Origin: Bacteroidales bacterium
GTDB taxonomy: Bacteria > Bacteroidota > Bacteroidia > Bacteroidales > WCHB1-69
Direction of reading: 5' to 3'
Length of the DNA: 63,966 nt
Assembly: GCA_017438945.1 (NCBI GenBank)
Contig: JAFRUI010000012.1
Coordinates: forward strand, 1 to 63,966
Shown: piece by piece, positions 50,160 through 58,983 of the stretch
How the letters are laid out: each line of letters opens with the position of its first letter
Numbering within the stretch: position 1 is the stretch's first letter
The notes under the pieces: model-generated
Told to the model about the DNA's origin: nothing
Database searches by the model: none
What the model saw: the letters and a program-made list of their open reading frames with translations, nothing else
Position numbers and translations under genes: made by a program

Positions 50160-51083
50160 ATGCTCAATGCCATCAGCATAGATTCTGTCAGCAAAACCTA
50201 CGACGGGGGGATCCGCGCACTGCAGCACGTCTCTTTTGATGTGTTGGAGAACGAGGTTTTCGGACTTGTCGGTCCCGACGGCGCCGGAAAATCCACACTG
50301 TTCAACATCCTCACTTCCTTGATCTTACCTGACGAAGGAAAGATTTCCATGCTGGGCTATGATGTGGTGAAAGACTACAAAGCGATCCGGCGCATGATCG
50401 GCTATTTGCCGGGAACGTTTTCCTTGTACCCCGACCTCACCGTCCAGGAGAATCTGGAGTTCTTCGCGGTGATGTACGAAAGCAGTATCCGTGCGAATAT
50501 GCGGTTGATCACTCCGATATGGAAACAGCTGATGCCGTTTAAGGACAGAAAGGCCGGCAAGCTATCCGGTGGTATGAAGCAGAAACTGGCGTTGTGCTGC
50601 GCGCTCATCCATCGCCCGCGCATCCTTTTCCTGGATGAACCTACCACCGGCGTGGACCCCGTCTCCCGTAAGGAGTTCTGGGATATCCTGCGCTCCATCA
50701 AGAGCCAGGGCATCACCGTGGTGGTGTCAACCCCCTATATGGACGAGGCTACCCGTTGCGACCGCATCGCCATGATTCAGGAAGGCGTTATCTTCAAGAT
50801 TGACACTCCCGCCAATATCGTCCGACAATTCCAAGGTCACCTCTACTCGTTCAAATCCGAAAACATTTTCTCGCTGTTGCAGGTGATGGAGTCGTGTCCG
50901 CTGAATTGCATCTATTATCCCTACGGGGAATCGTGCCATATCGTCTTTTACGATGACATCTCGACAGCGCTGCCTTCGTTCCAAGAGTTCATGCAACAGA
51001 ATGGTCAGAATATTTTGGAAATCACGCCAATAGACCCTTCCGTGGAAGACTGTTTCATTGAGATTGTCAAAAAGGCAGAATAA
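50160..51083 (+). CDS. ABC transporter ATP-binding protein
   Basis: 307 residues. Walker A GPDGAGKST (near residue 38), Q-loop region YLPGTFSLYPDLTVQENL, signature LSGGMKQKLAL, Walker B RILFLDEPTTGVDP and the switch His replaced by T-P-Y (VVSTPYMDEATRCD). The usual switch histidine of S/THH is thus not obvious. A 90-residue C-terminal extension follows, as in ABC-2 exporters such as YhiH. The adaptor lies 24 bp upstream. No membrane component follows; the next gene is an unrelated hydrolase. Confidence 0.93.
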   Translation: MLNAISIDSVSKTYDGGIRALQHVSFDVLENEVFGLVGPDGAGKSTLFNILTSLILPDEGKISMLGYDVVKDYKAIRRMIGYLPGTFSLYPDLTVQENLEFFAVMYESSIRANMRLITPIWKQLMPFKDRKAGKLSGGMKQKLALCCALIHRPRILFLDEPTTGVDPVSRKEFWDILRSIKSQGITVVVSTPYMDEATRCDRIAMIQEGVIFKIDTPANIVRQFQGHLYSFKSENIFSLLQVMESCPLNCIYYPYGESCHIVFYDDISTALPSFQEFMQQNGQNILEITPIDPSVEDCFIEIVKKAE

Positions 51084-51116
51084 ACCAGGTAACATATCCA
51101 TTAATTGTTGTTGAAT

Positions 51117-51887
51117 ATGATGAAAATCACGTTGTTGGGCACTGGAACTTCACAAGGCGTTCCTGTTGTGGGATGCCAATGCGAAGTCTGCAAGTCCAAC
51201 GATCCGCGTGACAATCGTCTGCGCACCTCCGCCTTCGTGGAAACCGACGGTGTGCGGCTGCTCATTGATGCGGGGCCGGACTTGCGTCAGCAACTTTTAC
51301 GTGAAAACATTTCGCATGTCGATGCCGTCTTGGTCACGCATGAGCACAAGGATCATCTGGCCGGTCTCGACGATATCCGCCCGGTTTATTTCATACAGAA
51401 ACAACCGATGGATATCTATGCGATGCAGCGCGTCTTGACCGTGATCCGAAAGGATTATGATTACGCGTTCAAGGACAATCCGTATCCCGGCGCGCCTTCG
51501 TTCCAGCTTCACCCTGTCCGATATGACCGCTTTTTTGTGAAAAATGTCGAGATACAGCCCATCCAGGTGCGTCATCTGACCCTCCCGATTTTAGGCTATC
51601 GTATCGGGACGTTCGCGTATATTACGGACGCAAGCTTTGTGGCGGATTCGGAACTTGCCCATCTTCAAGATTTGGACGTTTTGGTGGTCAACGCTTTGCA
51701 TCACGAGAAACACTATTCCCATTTCAACTTGGAACAGGCACTGCATTTCGTGGAGGTGGTCCGGCCCAAACATGCCTATCTGACACACGTCTCCCACCAC
51801 ATGGGATTATATGCCGAAGTGGAGAAAACACTGCCGCCTCACGTGACGTTAGGCTATGACGGATTGCAGATCACAATCGATAGATAG
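51117..51887 (+). CDS. MBL-fold metal-dependent hydrolase (PhnP-like)
   Basis: 256 residues from the ATG at 51117; one three bases later is equivalent. MKITLLGTGTSQGVPVVGCQCEVC opens the fold. THEHKDHLAGLDD holds the metal-binding HxHxDH motif, YITDASFVAD supplies the next metal Asp, and H-x-x-H residues (HVSHHMG) come near the C-terminus. The early GCQCEVCKSNDP cysteines resemble the PhnP group, phosphodiesterases acting on cyclic phosphate sugars. The natural substrate is not defined here. The last 17 bp overlap the convergent lamin-tail gene. Confidence 0.88.
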   Translation: MMKITLLGTGTSQGVPVVGCQCEVCKSNDPRDNRLRTSAFVETDGVRLLIDAGPDLRQQLLRENISHVDAVLVTHEHKDHLAGLDDIRPVYFIQKQPMDIYAMQRVLTVIRKDYDYAFKDNPYPGAPSFQLHPVRYDRFFVKNVEIQPIQVRHLTLPILGYRIGTFAYITDASFVADSELAHLQDLDVLVVNALHHEKHYSHFNLEQALHFVEVVRPKHAYLTHVSHHMGLYAEVEKTLPPHVTLGYDGLQITIDR

Positions 51888-53604
51888 AGACCACTTTGCG
51901 TTTCCGGATTGTTTTTCGGATTCGTAGATTCCAGCTCTCGATTTGCACCACATACATTCCTGCCGGTGCGGACTGGTTTCGGTCGTCAAGACCATCCCAT
52001 CGGAATCTGGCTGTTGTTCCACACAACACGTTGTTTGCCAGATGTTTCACGGGAAATCCTCGGCTGTCGTAGATGGTGATGTTCACGCGGTTTTCCTCTT
52101 CGTTGAAAGAGCACAGCACCTCTGCGTAGTCCTCGTAACCATCATCGTCGGGAGAAAACACTTCCGGGGCGATTTCAAATTCGTTGTATTCCAAGGCATT
52201 GCCGGATTGCGAATTCTCGTATCCCGGCGTGCCGAAGCCCGCACTCTCCGCTGCCGAACGCCAGTTGTTCTCGTCTTGGGTGGGCATGTCCGCATACAGC
52301 CGTTCCAAACTTACCCCCTTGGTGGTCATCAGGTTCGGATAGTGCATCTCTTCGGTATAGCAGAACCGATCGATGGGTTGCAAACTTCTGTCAGTCAGAT
52401 GGATGGTCCCTTTTCCGATGGCGAAGTCAGGCAATGAGTCGCACTCCACCAACCGTTTCTCGTCCTTGCAAACATACTGTTGTAGGGTTGCACTTTTCTG
52501 TTTGCAGAGGGCTACATACGTTTTGGGCATCAGCTGACAACCCTTGGAAATTGCCACGACTGCTTTTTGCGGCAAGGTGTCCCCGCCGTATCCGACTTTC
52601 ACCTCCTTCAAATCGATGATGTGGTTTGAGCGGTTGTATATTTCAACATAATCCGCATTTTCGTTGTCGATCGGATTTGTCAGTATCTCGTTGATTATCA
52701 AATCAAAAGAGGATGGCGGATAATCTCTTCCGAACGGAATCCGCTCGTCCATCGGATAGCTGTTCCCGCCGCAGTCGGTGAGCGTGCCGGAAAGGAGCAG
52801 CGTGTAGTCCGTGTTGGGTTGCACTGCGGTTTCAAACTTGATGTCCAAAGAAGCGAATTCCGGCGGAACCTCGTTGATGCTCAATATGTTGAGAGTTGGC
52901 TTTATGTTGAAAACACTATGGTTTTCCAAAACATCGGCAGAGAGCGTTTTCGAAAAATGGACCCGCAAGGTGGTGGAATCCGTCAAGGTAACCCCTGTGA
53001 TGAATGGCATGCTGTTGGAGTTCAGCGTGTTACGGATAGAGTTGGGTTGTCCGGGAGTGCCTCCGAGAGGACTTGCGGAAGAGTTCCAGTTTTCGCTTCC
53101 CGCGCACGGCAGGCTTTCGTTGATCATCTCCAACGACCAGCCTCCTTCCTGCTTGATGGGCTCTGTGTGCCAAGACCTGCTATAACTCACATAATGAATC
53201 ACTTCGTCGTGTTGGTTGTATAGGGTCAGCCGTTGACCGCCGTCGGTGAGTGCCAGTGAGGACAGTGTGAAAATGTGGTCGCAATAGGGAGCGAAGTCCT
53301 CTGAATATTTCTGTGCGATGAGAACCGCGTATCCACAGCTGTCCAGGGTGATGTCCGGGAGTTTCTTGGAAGTGTTTCCAAGTGTCAGCCGCCAGTTCCG
53401 CAGGGTGCAGGGGTGGGGGAGTCGGCTGTGCAACTCAAGGTACTCCACCCCGGGAAGTCCGATTTCGGGGGCCGGCTTGGCCATGATTTCGCTGATGATG
53501 ATGTCATAACGATTTGGTTCTGAGTCTGTTTGACTCAGAATGTGGCTATGGCTCAACAGGATAGATGCCGTAAGCAATAATGCTTTCAAAGTTTTTTTTG
53601 TCAT
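51871..53604 (-). CDS. Lamin-tail-domain secreted protein
   Basis: 577 residues with a signal peptide (MTKKTLKALLLTASILLSHSHILS|Q). Two lamin-tail-like domains are visible, each with E-(Y/V)-x-E-(L/I)-(H/Y)-x-R (GVEYLELHSRLPHPCTLRNW and NADYVEIYNRSNHIIDLKEV). A beta-rich middle and a final FlgD-like sandwich (VNITIYDSRGFPVKHLANN, RWDGLDDRNQSAPAGMYVVQIES) follow, as in gliding/T9SS-associated extracellular proteins. It is probably surface-exposed or secreted. The stop overlaps the convergent MBL gene by 17 bp. Confidence 0.88.
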   Translation of the reverse strand: MTKKTLKALLLTASILLSHSHILSQTDSEPNRYDIIISEIMAKPAPEIGLPGVEYLELHSRLPHPCTLRNWRLTLGNTSKKLPDITLDSCGYAVLIAQKYSEDFAPYCDHIFTLSSLALTDGGQRLTLYNQHDEVIHYVSYSRSWHTEPIKQEGGWSLEMINESLPCAGSENWNSSASPLGGTPGQPNSIRNTLNSNSMPFITGVTLTDSTTLRVHFSKTLSADVLENHSVFNIKPTLNILSINEVPPEFASLDIKFETAVQPNTDYTLLLSGTLTDCGGNSYPMDERIPFGRDYPPSSFDLIINEILTNPIDNENADYVEIYNRSNHIIDLKEVKVGYGGDTLPQKAVVAISKGCQLMPKTYVALCKQKSATLQQYVCKDEKRLVECDSLPDFAIGKGTIHLTDRSLQPIDRFCYTEEMHYPNLMTTKGVSLERLYADMPTQDENNWRSAAESAGFGTPGYENSQSGNALEYNEFEIAPEVFSPDDDGYEDYAEVLCSFNEEENRVNITIYDSRGFPVKHLANNVLCGTTARFRWDGLDDRNQSAPAGMYVVQIESWNLRIRKTIRKRKVVSIYRL

Positions 53605-53622
53605 ACCGTTTTTTGTTTTCTG

Positions 53623-53649
53623 TTTGTGTTTGCAAAAATACTAATTTTG
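53623..53649 (+). promoter_or_regulatory. Promoter of asd
   Basis: TTTG boxes at 53623-53626 and 53629-53632, with TAATTTTG at 53642-53649, about 50 bp before the ATG. The spacing from the first TTTG (15 bp) is shorter than usual. Confidence 0.6.
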
Positions 53650-53700
53650 CAGCGAAAATCAAGTATTGTTGATAACTTTTTAAGAAAAAATCAAGAAATT

Positions 53701-54684
53701 ATGAAAATAGCTCTTGTCGGAGCCACTGGATTAGTGGGTGGCGTAATGCGTAAAGTGTTGGTTGAAAGAGGATTTGAGGATTGTGAATTCATTCCTGCCG
53801 CCTCTTCTAAATCTGTCGGAAAAATGTTGTCATACGGAGACCGTGAGGTTGCCGTTGTGTCTGTGGAGGATGCCATCGCGCGGCGTCCGGACTTCGCCAT
53901 CTTTTCTGCTGGCAGTGCGGCCTCGCTTGAATATGCGCCCAAGTTCGCTGCCGTCGGCACCGTGGTCATTGACAACTCCGCCGCTTGGCGCAGCGACCCG
54001 AAGATTCCGCTTGTGGTGCCCGAAATTAACGGCGACGTCATCACCCCTAATGACAAGATCATCGCCAACCCGAATTGCTCCACCATCCAGATGGTGATGG
54101 CGTTGGCACCGTTGCACAAACGCTTTGGAATCAAACGGTTGGTGGTGTCGACCTATCAGTCTGTCACGGGCACGGGCAAGAAGGCTGTGGATCAGCTGAT
54201 GAGCGAGCGTGCGGGGCTTCCATGCGATCCCGCCTATCCGTATCCCATCGACATGAACCTCTTCCCGCATGGCGGTTCCTTCACCGATGACGGCTACACC
54301 ACCGAGGAGATCAAGCTGTTGAATGAGACCCGCAAGATATTGAGGGATAATAATATACAAGTCACAGCAACGGTTGCCCGCGTGCCTGTCACAGGCGGTC
54401 ATTCCGAGGCGGTGAATGTGGAGTTCCGTCAGGAATATGATTTGGCGGAGGTCTATGAGCTGTTGAATAATATGCCTGGCGTGAAGGTGCTGGACGCCCC
54501 TGCCGAGAATGTCTATCCGATGCCGAAATATGCTGAGGGACAGGACGATGTCTTCGTGGGTCGTATCCGTCGCGACTTCTCCCAGCCGAACACCCTGAAT
54601 CTTTGGGTGGTGGCCGACAACCTCCGCAAGGGTGCCGCGACGAATGCGGTGCAGATCATGCAGTATATAATTCATAATTCATAA
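53701..54684 (+). CDS. asd: Aspartate-semialdehyde dehydrogenase
   Basis: 327 residues from the ATG at 53701; the 25-residue upstream extension spans the promoter and is rejected. NADP-binding GATGLVGG at 7-14; catalytic Cys 126 in NPNCSTIQ; later QSVTGTGKKAVDQL and HSEAVNVEF. It makes aspartate semialdehyde for lysine/diaminopimelate, threonine and methionine synthesis. The last residues (YIIHNS) and the TAA are encoded by an ATAATTC heptamer array, followed by a strong terminator. Confidence 0.96.
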   Translation: MKIALVGATGLVGGVMRKVLVERGFEDCEFIPAASSKSVGKMLSYGDREVAVVSVEDAIARRPDFAIFSAGSAASLEYAPKFAAVGTVVIDNSAAWRSDPKIPLVVPEINGDVITPNDKIIANPNCSTIQMVMALAPLHKRFGIKRLVVSTYQSVTGTGKKAVDQLMSERAGLPCDPAYPYPIDMNLFPHGGSFTDDGYTTEEIKLLNETRKILRDNNIQVTATVARVPVTGGHSEAVNVEFRQEYDLAEVYELLNNMPGVKVLDAPAENVYPMPKYAEGQDDVFVGRIRRDFSQPNTLNLWVVADNLRKGAATNAVQIMQYIIHNS

Positions 54685-54708
54685 TTCATAATGCATAATG
54701 CATAATTG
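54667..54708 (+). repeat. Heptamer array, six ATAATTC-type units, containing the asd stop
   Basis: ATAATTC three times, ATAATGC twice, then ATAATTG. The asd TAA (54682-54684) lies in the third unit. Confidence 0.92.
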
Positions 54709-54734
54709 GCGTAGCCGCGGGCTGCGCCTTTTTT
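54708..54734 (+). terminator. Intrinsic terminator of asd
   Basis: GGCGTAGCC-GCG-GGCTGCGCC is a 9-bp stem with one G-T pair, followed by six T. Confidence 0.85.
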
Positions 54735-54788
54735 CGATGTGCAATATGCGGGTGGATTTTTCGTTACCCGTTGATACGATATTTTTTG

Positions 54789-54796
54789 TAATTTTG
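54789..54796 (+). promoter_or_regulatory. -7 box upstream of the phosphatase-family gene
   Basis: TAATTTTG, 20 bp before the ATG at 54817; TTG at 54771-54773 is a weak -33 candidate. Confidence 0.55.
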
Positions 54797-54816
54797 CAAA
54801 CTTATATTATCGGGTT

Positions 54817-55836
54817 ATGAAAAGAACTTTTTTGCTGTTTTCCGGATTGTTGCTCGCTGTTTTACTGTACGCACAACAACCTTATAACAAGGCTGTTGTC
54901 GGTTTTTATAATGTGGAAAACCTCTTTGATACGATAGATGACCCTGTCAAGAACGACGAACAGTTCCTTCCTGATGGCGATTATCGTTGGAATACCGCGC
55001 GTTACAATGCCAAACTGCAAAGCTTATCCAAAGTGATTGCCGAAATCGCCAAGATTGACGGCGGTTTGGTGGTGCTGGGCGTTTCCGAGATCGAGAACGA
55101 GCAGGTGTTGCTGGATTTGGCCGCCACAGAACTTCTGAAACCGTATCATTTGTCGGTCTGCCATCACGAGTCGCCCGACCGTCGTGGTGTGGATGTGGCT
55201 TTCTTCTACGATGCGTCACGGTTCAAGATTTTGAGTACCAAGGCTTTCCCAACGATTGTCCCAAACAACCCCGATTTCATCACCCGCGACCAATGGCTGA
55301 TGACGGGGGTGCTGGATGGCATTGACACGCTGGACATTGTCGTCAACCACTGGCCTTCCAAGTCGGGCGGTGAGAAAAGAAGTCTGCCCGGACGTATGGC
55401 CGCCGGTCAGCTCGGCCGTCAGATCGCTGATTCCGTGCTGCAATCCCGTCCCAACGCGAAGTTCATCTACATGGGCGACCTGAACGACAACCCGACGTCC
55501 AAGTGCATCTTGGCGGAGATGAACACGAAGACCAAACCCGAGAAGCTCACGCAGTACGACCTCTATAACCCGATGTGGAAGCTCTTCCGCGACGGACTGG
55601 GCTCGTACGCCTACCGTGACTCTTGGGAGATGCTCGATAACGTCATCATCTCCGGCGGCCTCGTGAATGCGAAGCCAGGCACCTACAAATTCCGTTCCGC
55701 CCATATCTTCCGAAAAGACTTTTTGTTTACGAAAACCGGCTCTTATATGGACTATCCGTATCGAACCTTCGCGGGTGGCAACTACCAGGGCGGATACAGC
55801 GACCACTTGCCGGTGTATATTGTGCTGACGCGATGA
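54817..55836 (+). CDS. Secreted endonuclease/exonuclease/phosphatase-family protein
   Basis: 339 residues with a signal peptide ending LLYA|Q. The EEP fold is shown by GFYNVENLFDTIDDP (metal-binding Asn), GVSEIENEQVL (catalytic Glu), HWPSKSGGE, IYMGDLNDNPTS (GDxN) and YSDHLPVYI (SDH). It could be a nuclease or phosphodiesterase acting outside the cytoplasm. The substrate cannot be told. Its stop is the start of a GATGATACGATG-type repeat. Confidence 0.9.
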   Translation: MKRTFLLFSGLLLAVLLYAQQPYNKAVVGFYNVENLFDTIDDPVKNDEQFLPDGDYRWNTARYNAKLQSLSKVIAEIAKIDGGLVVLGVSEIENEQVLLDLAATELLKPYHLSVCHHESPDRRGVDVAFFYDASRFKILSTKAFPTIVPNNPDFITRDQWLMTGVLDGIDTLDIVVNHWPSKSGGEKRSLPGRMAAGQLGRQIADSVLQSRPNAKFIYMGDLNDNPTSKCILAEMNTKTKPEKLTQYDLYNPMWKLFRDGLGSYAYRDSWEMLDNVIISGGLVNAKPGTYKFRSAHIFRKDFLFTKTGSYMDYPYRTFAGGNYQGGYSDHLPVYIVLTR

Positions 55837-55876
55837 AGGACGATGATACGATGATGCGATGATGAAATAATTCATA

Positions 55877-55934
55877 GAGCAGCCCTGAAAGGGCAAGTTT
55901 TAATAAGCCCATATAAGCGAAGCGCAGTGTGGGG
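55877..55934 (+). repeat. Composite palindromic element, copy 7
   Basis: Module A (GAGCAGCCCTGAAAGGGCAAG) is joined to module C (TAATAAGCCCATATAAGC...GCGCAGTGTGGGG). It lies in the 131-bp spacer before the glycosyltransferase gene. Confidence 0.75.
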
Positions 55935-55967
55935 TGAATGTGAAAGAATAAAAACAACATCAATAAT

Positions 55968-56717
55968 ATGAAACGACTGGTTATTATTCCGACTTATAAG
56001 GAGAAAGAGAACATTGAGAACATCATCCGGGCAATTTATGACCTGATTGATGTCCATATTTTAATTATAGACGACAATTCTCCGGACGGCACTGCGGACA
56101 TTGTGAAGTCGCTGATTCCGGAGTTTGAGGGACGTCTGTTCATTGAGGAACGTTCGGGCAAACTCGGTCTGGGAACCGCTTACATCCACGGATTCAAGTG
56201 GGGATTGGCGCGTGGCTACGACTATATGTTCGAAATGGACGCCGATTTCTCGCACGACCCGCACGACCTGCAACGGTTGTATGACGCGTGCGAGACGCAG
56301 AACGCCGATGTGGCCATCGGTTCCCGTTACTGTCAGGGAGTCAATGTGTTGAACTGGCCGATGGGGCGTCTGCTGATGTCCTACTACGGCTCCGCGTACG
56401 TGCGCACCGTCCTGGGCGTGCCCGCGAAAGACACCACCGCCGGCTTCATCTGCTACCGCGCCGATGTCCTCAACGCCATCGATTTCGACAAGATCAAACA
56501 TATCGGCTATGGTTTCCAGATTGAGATGAAGTTCACCGCTTGGAAACTCGGTTTCAAGATTGTGGAGGTTCCGATCATCTTCAAGGACAGAACGTTGGGT
56601 GTCTCCAAAATGAGCTCCGGCATCTTTCGTGAAGCCATCTTCGGCGTCATCGGTCTCAAAATCCGTAGCTGGTTCCGCAAATGGGAACGCGTCGATAACC
56701 GCGCGAAGCTTCAATAA
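55968..56717 (+). CDS. Family 2 glycosyltransferase, polyprenyl-phosphate mannosyltransferase-like
   Basis: 249 residues. The dolichyl/polyprenyl-phosphate mannose synthase layout is clear: PTYKEKENIENIIRAI, DDNSPDGTADIV, the DxD-type EMDADFSHDP and the acceptor loop GSRYCQGVNV. It has no C-terminal membrane helices, so it is the soluble single-domain type. It would use a nucleotide sugar to load a lipid carrier at the membrane. Its stop lies in a CAATAAC/CCATAAC heptamer array. Confidence 0.9.
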   Translation: MKRLVIIPTYKEKENIENIIRAIYDLIDVHILIIDDNSPDGTADIVKSLIPEFEGRLFIEERSGKLGLGTAYIHGFKWGLARGYDYMFEMDADFSHDPHDLQRLYDACETQNADVAIGSRYCQGVNVLNWPMGRLLMSYYGSAYVRTVLGVPAKDTTAGFICYRADVLNAIDFDKIKHIGYGFQIEMKFTAWKLGFKIVEVPIIFKDRTLGVSKMSSGIFREAIFGVIGLKIRSWFRKWERVDNRAKLQ

Positions 56718-56732
56718 CCCATAACCCATAAC
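56712..56732 (+). repeat. Heptamer array (CAATAAC, CCATAAC x2) containing the glycosyltransferase stop
   Basis: The TAA at 56715-56717 lies in the first unit. The word is the same as in the 11.96-kb array. Confidence 0.85.
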
Positions 56733-56742
56733 CATTACAAGA

Positions 56743-57903
56743 ATGGAATACTTTGTGGCAAAAACGTTCGCCGGTCTGGAGACGGAACTTTTGAAGGAGC
56801 TGCACGCTTTGGGCGCCAAGAATTGCGAGAAGCTCAGTCGTGCCGTGGCTTTCGAGGGCGACATGGAGATGCTGTATCGGGCGAATTACTACTGCCGCAC
56901 CGCCCTGCGCATATTGTGGCGGCAAAAACGGTTCACTTTTAAGAACAACCGCCAGTTTTACGAGCAGATTTTCGATTTTCCCGCCGAAGAGTACCTTTCC
57001 CCGGACGGGACGTTGGCCGTCCACGCCACGATTGTCGACACCATTTTCAGTACGCCGTTGTACGCCTCCGTGTTGGCCAAAGACGCGATTTGCGACCGTT
57101 TCAGAGACCGTTACGAGCGTCGTCCATCGGTGGACAAGGAGTACCCTGACGTGCAGTTCCATCTGCATATCTACAAGGACGAGGCGCAGCTGTTCATGGA
57201 CAGTTCCGGCGAGTCGTTGCACAAGCGCGGGTACAAGGTGCGCAACCATCCTGCCCCGCTGAACGAGGTGGTGGCCGCCGCCATGATCATGAAGAGCGGA
57301 TGGAAAGGCGACTGCGATTTCATCGACCCGATGTGCGGGGGCGCGACCCTTCTTGTCGAGGCGGCCATGCAGGCGCTGAACATCCCCGCAGGCTTCTACC
57401 GTCGCGAATACGGATTCTACCAATGGAAGAATTTCGACCGCCAGCTTTGGAAGAAGGTGCGTGAAGAAGCGGATATCAAGGATGATGTGGATATTAACTT
57501 TTACGGTTCCGATATCGACGGACGATTTCTGGATATTGCGCGCGCCAATGTCCAGAAAGCCCGTTTACTGGATTTCATCATTCTGGAGAGGCAGGATATG
57601 CGGCACAGTGCGCCGGAGAATGTCCCCTCGGTGGTGATGATGAACCCGCCATATGGAGAACGGCTTTCCGTCGATGACATCAACACCTTGTATCAGGAAA
57701 TCGGAGACACGCTGAAAAAACGCTATGCGGGATGCAAGGCGTTTATTATCAGTTCGGATATGGAAGCCCTGAAGCATATTGGATTGAAACCCGCCCATAA
57801 GTGGCCGATGTTGAACGGTTCGCTGGAGTGCGTGTTCCTGGAATATGAACTTTTCTCAGGAGACAGAAAGCAACATGTCATTCAGAAAAAGCAGCGTGTA
57901 TGA
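56743..57903 (+). CDS. THUMP-domain class I RNA methyltransferase (RlmL/RlmK-N-terminal type)
   Basis: 386 residues. A THUMP-like RNA-binding N-terminus (about 1-160; MEYFVAKTFAGLETELLKEL) precedes a Rossmann methyltransferase domain with the S-adenosylmethionine site DPMCGGATLLVEAA near residue 196 and the catalytic MMNPPYGERL near 300. By family it would methylate guanine N2 in 23S rRNA. The start of the next gene overlaps its stop by 4 bp (ATGA). Confidence 0.92.
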   Translation: MEYFVAKTFAGLETELLKELHALGAKNCEKLSRAVAFEGDMEMLYRANYYCRTALRILWRQKRFTFKNNRQFYEQIFDFPAEEYLSPDGTLAVHATIVDTIFSTPLYASVLAKDAICDRFRDRYERRPSVDKEYPDVQFHLHIYKDEAQLFMDSSGESLHKRGYKVRNHPAPLNEVVAAAMIMKSGWKGDCDFIDPMCGGATLLVEAAMQALNIPAGFYRREYGFYQWKNFDRQLWKKVREEADIKDDVDINFYGSDIDGRFLDIARANVQKARLLDFIILERQDMRHSAPENVPSVVMMNPPYGERLSVDDINTLYQEIGDTLKKRYAGCKAFIISSDMEALKHIGLKPAHKWPMLNGSLECVFLEYELFSGDRKQHVIQKKQRV

Positions 57904-58979
57904 GGCGTAAACTGTTCATAGTAGCCCTGTTGTTGTCTGGATGCCTATGTGTGCATGCGCAGAGCAAGTACAGCAACGAGTTCCTCTCGTTGGGCTTGGG
58001 TGCGCGTGGTCTGGGCATGGCGAACACGATGTGCGCCCTGACCGATGACGTGACCTCCGCCTACTGGAATCCCGCCGGGTTGACCCGCATGGACAAGCGT
58101 TACCAGCTGGCTCTGATGCACGCCGAATATTTCGCAGGCATTGCCAAGTATGATTATGGTGGCATCGGTTTCAAGATAGACTCCTGTCAGTCGGTGGCTT
58201 TCTCCTATATCCGTTTCGGGGTCGATAACATCATGAACACCACGCAGCTCATTGACGACCAAGGGAATGTGGATTACGACAGGATCACCTATTTCTCGGC
58301 GGCCGACAACGCTTTCCTGTTGAGCTACGCCTATGCATTTCCGCAAGTTCCTGGCCTTTCGTTGGGCGCGAATGCCAAAATCGTGCACCGCAAGATCGGA
58401 AAGTTCGCCCGTTCGTGGGGCTTCGGACTGGATTTCGGCTTGATGTACAACCGCAAGGGCTGGCAGGCCGGGGTGATGCTGCGCGACGGTACCTCCACGT
58501 TCAATGCTTGGCGTTACTCGCTGACGGATGACGTGATCGCCGTGTTTGAGCAGACGGGCAACGAGATTCCCGAAAACGATCTGGAACTGACGGTTCCGGC
58601 GCTGCTTTTGGGTGGCGGCAAGACGGTCCACTTCGGGAAAGGATTTCACGGAACGTTCGCTCTGGGGTTGGATTTCACCTTTGACGGAAAACGTAATTCG
58701 CTGGTTAGAAGCAATGTGTTGAGTATGGATCCTCATTTCGGAATGGAGTTCGACTACAAGAAAATCGTGGCGTTGCGTGCGGGTATCGGTAATTTCCAAC
58801 AGGAACCTGATTTTGACGGTAAGCGGAAAACCACCTTGCAGATTAACTTCGGCGTGGGTGTCTGCATAAAGAATATTGTAACGATAGACTATGCGTTCAC
58901 CGATCTCGGAAATTTGTCCATCGCCCAGTATTCTCATGTGTTTTCCCTTAAGGTAGGTATTGATAAATTCAAAAAATAG
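57900..58979 (+). CDS. PorV/PorQ-family outer membrane barrel protein
   Basis: 359 residues with a signal peptide (...LLSGCLCVHA|Q). NEFLSLGLGARGLGMANTMCALTDDVTSAYWNPAGL is the family opening (FadL/PorV-like). The chain continues as a regular beta barrel. PorV and PorQ proteins act in or beside type IX secretion, so this supports T9SS in the organism. It overlaps the methyltransferase gene by 4 bp and precedes deoC by 4 bp. Confidence 0.9.
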   Translation: MRRKLFIVALLLSGCLCVHAQSKYSNEFLSLGLGARGLGMANTMCALTDDVTSAYWNPAGLTRMDKRYQLALMHAEYFAGIAKYDYGGIGFKIDSCQSVAFSYIRFGVDNIMNTTQLIDDQGNVDYDRITYFSAADNAFLLSYAYAFPQVPGLSLGANAKIVHRKIGKFARSWGFGLDFGLMYNRKGWQAGVMLRDGTSTFNAWRYSLTDDVIAVFEQTGNEIPENDLELTVPALLLGGGKTVHFGKGFHGTFALGLDFTFDGKRNSLVRSNVLSMDPHFGMEFDYKKIVALRAGIGNFQQEPDFDGKRKTTLQINFGVGVCIKNIVTIDYAFTDLGNLSIAQYSHVFSLKVGIDKFKK

Positions 58980-58983
58980 CATT

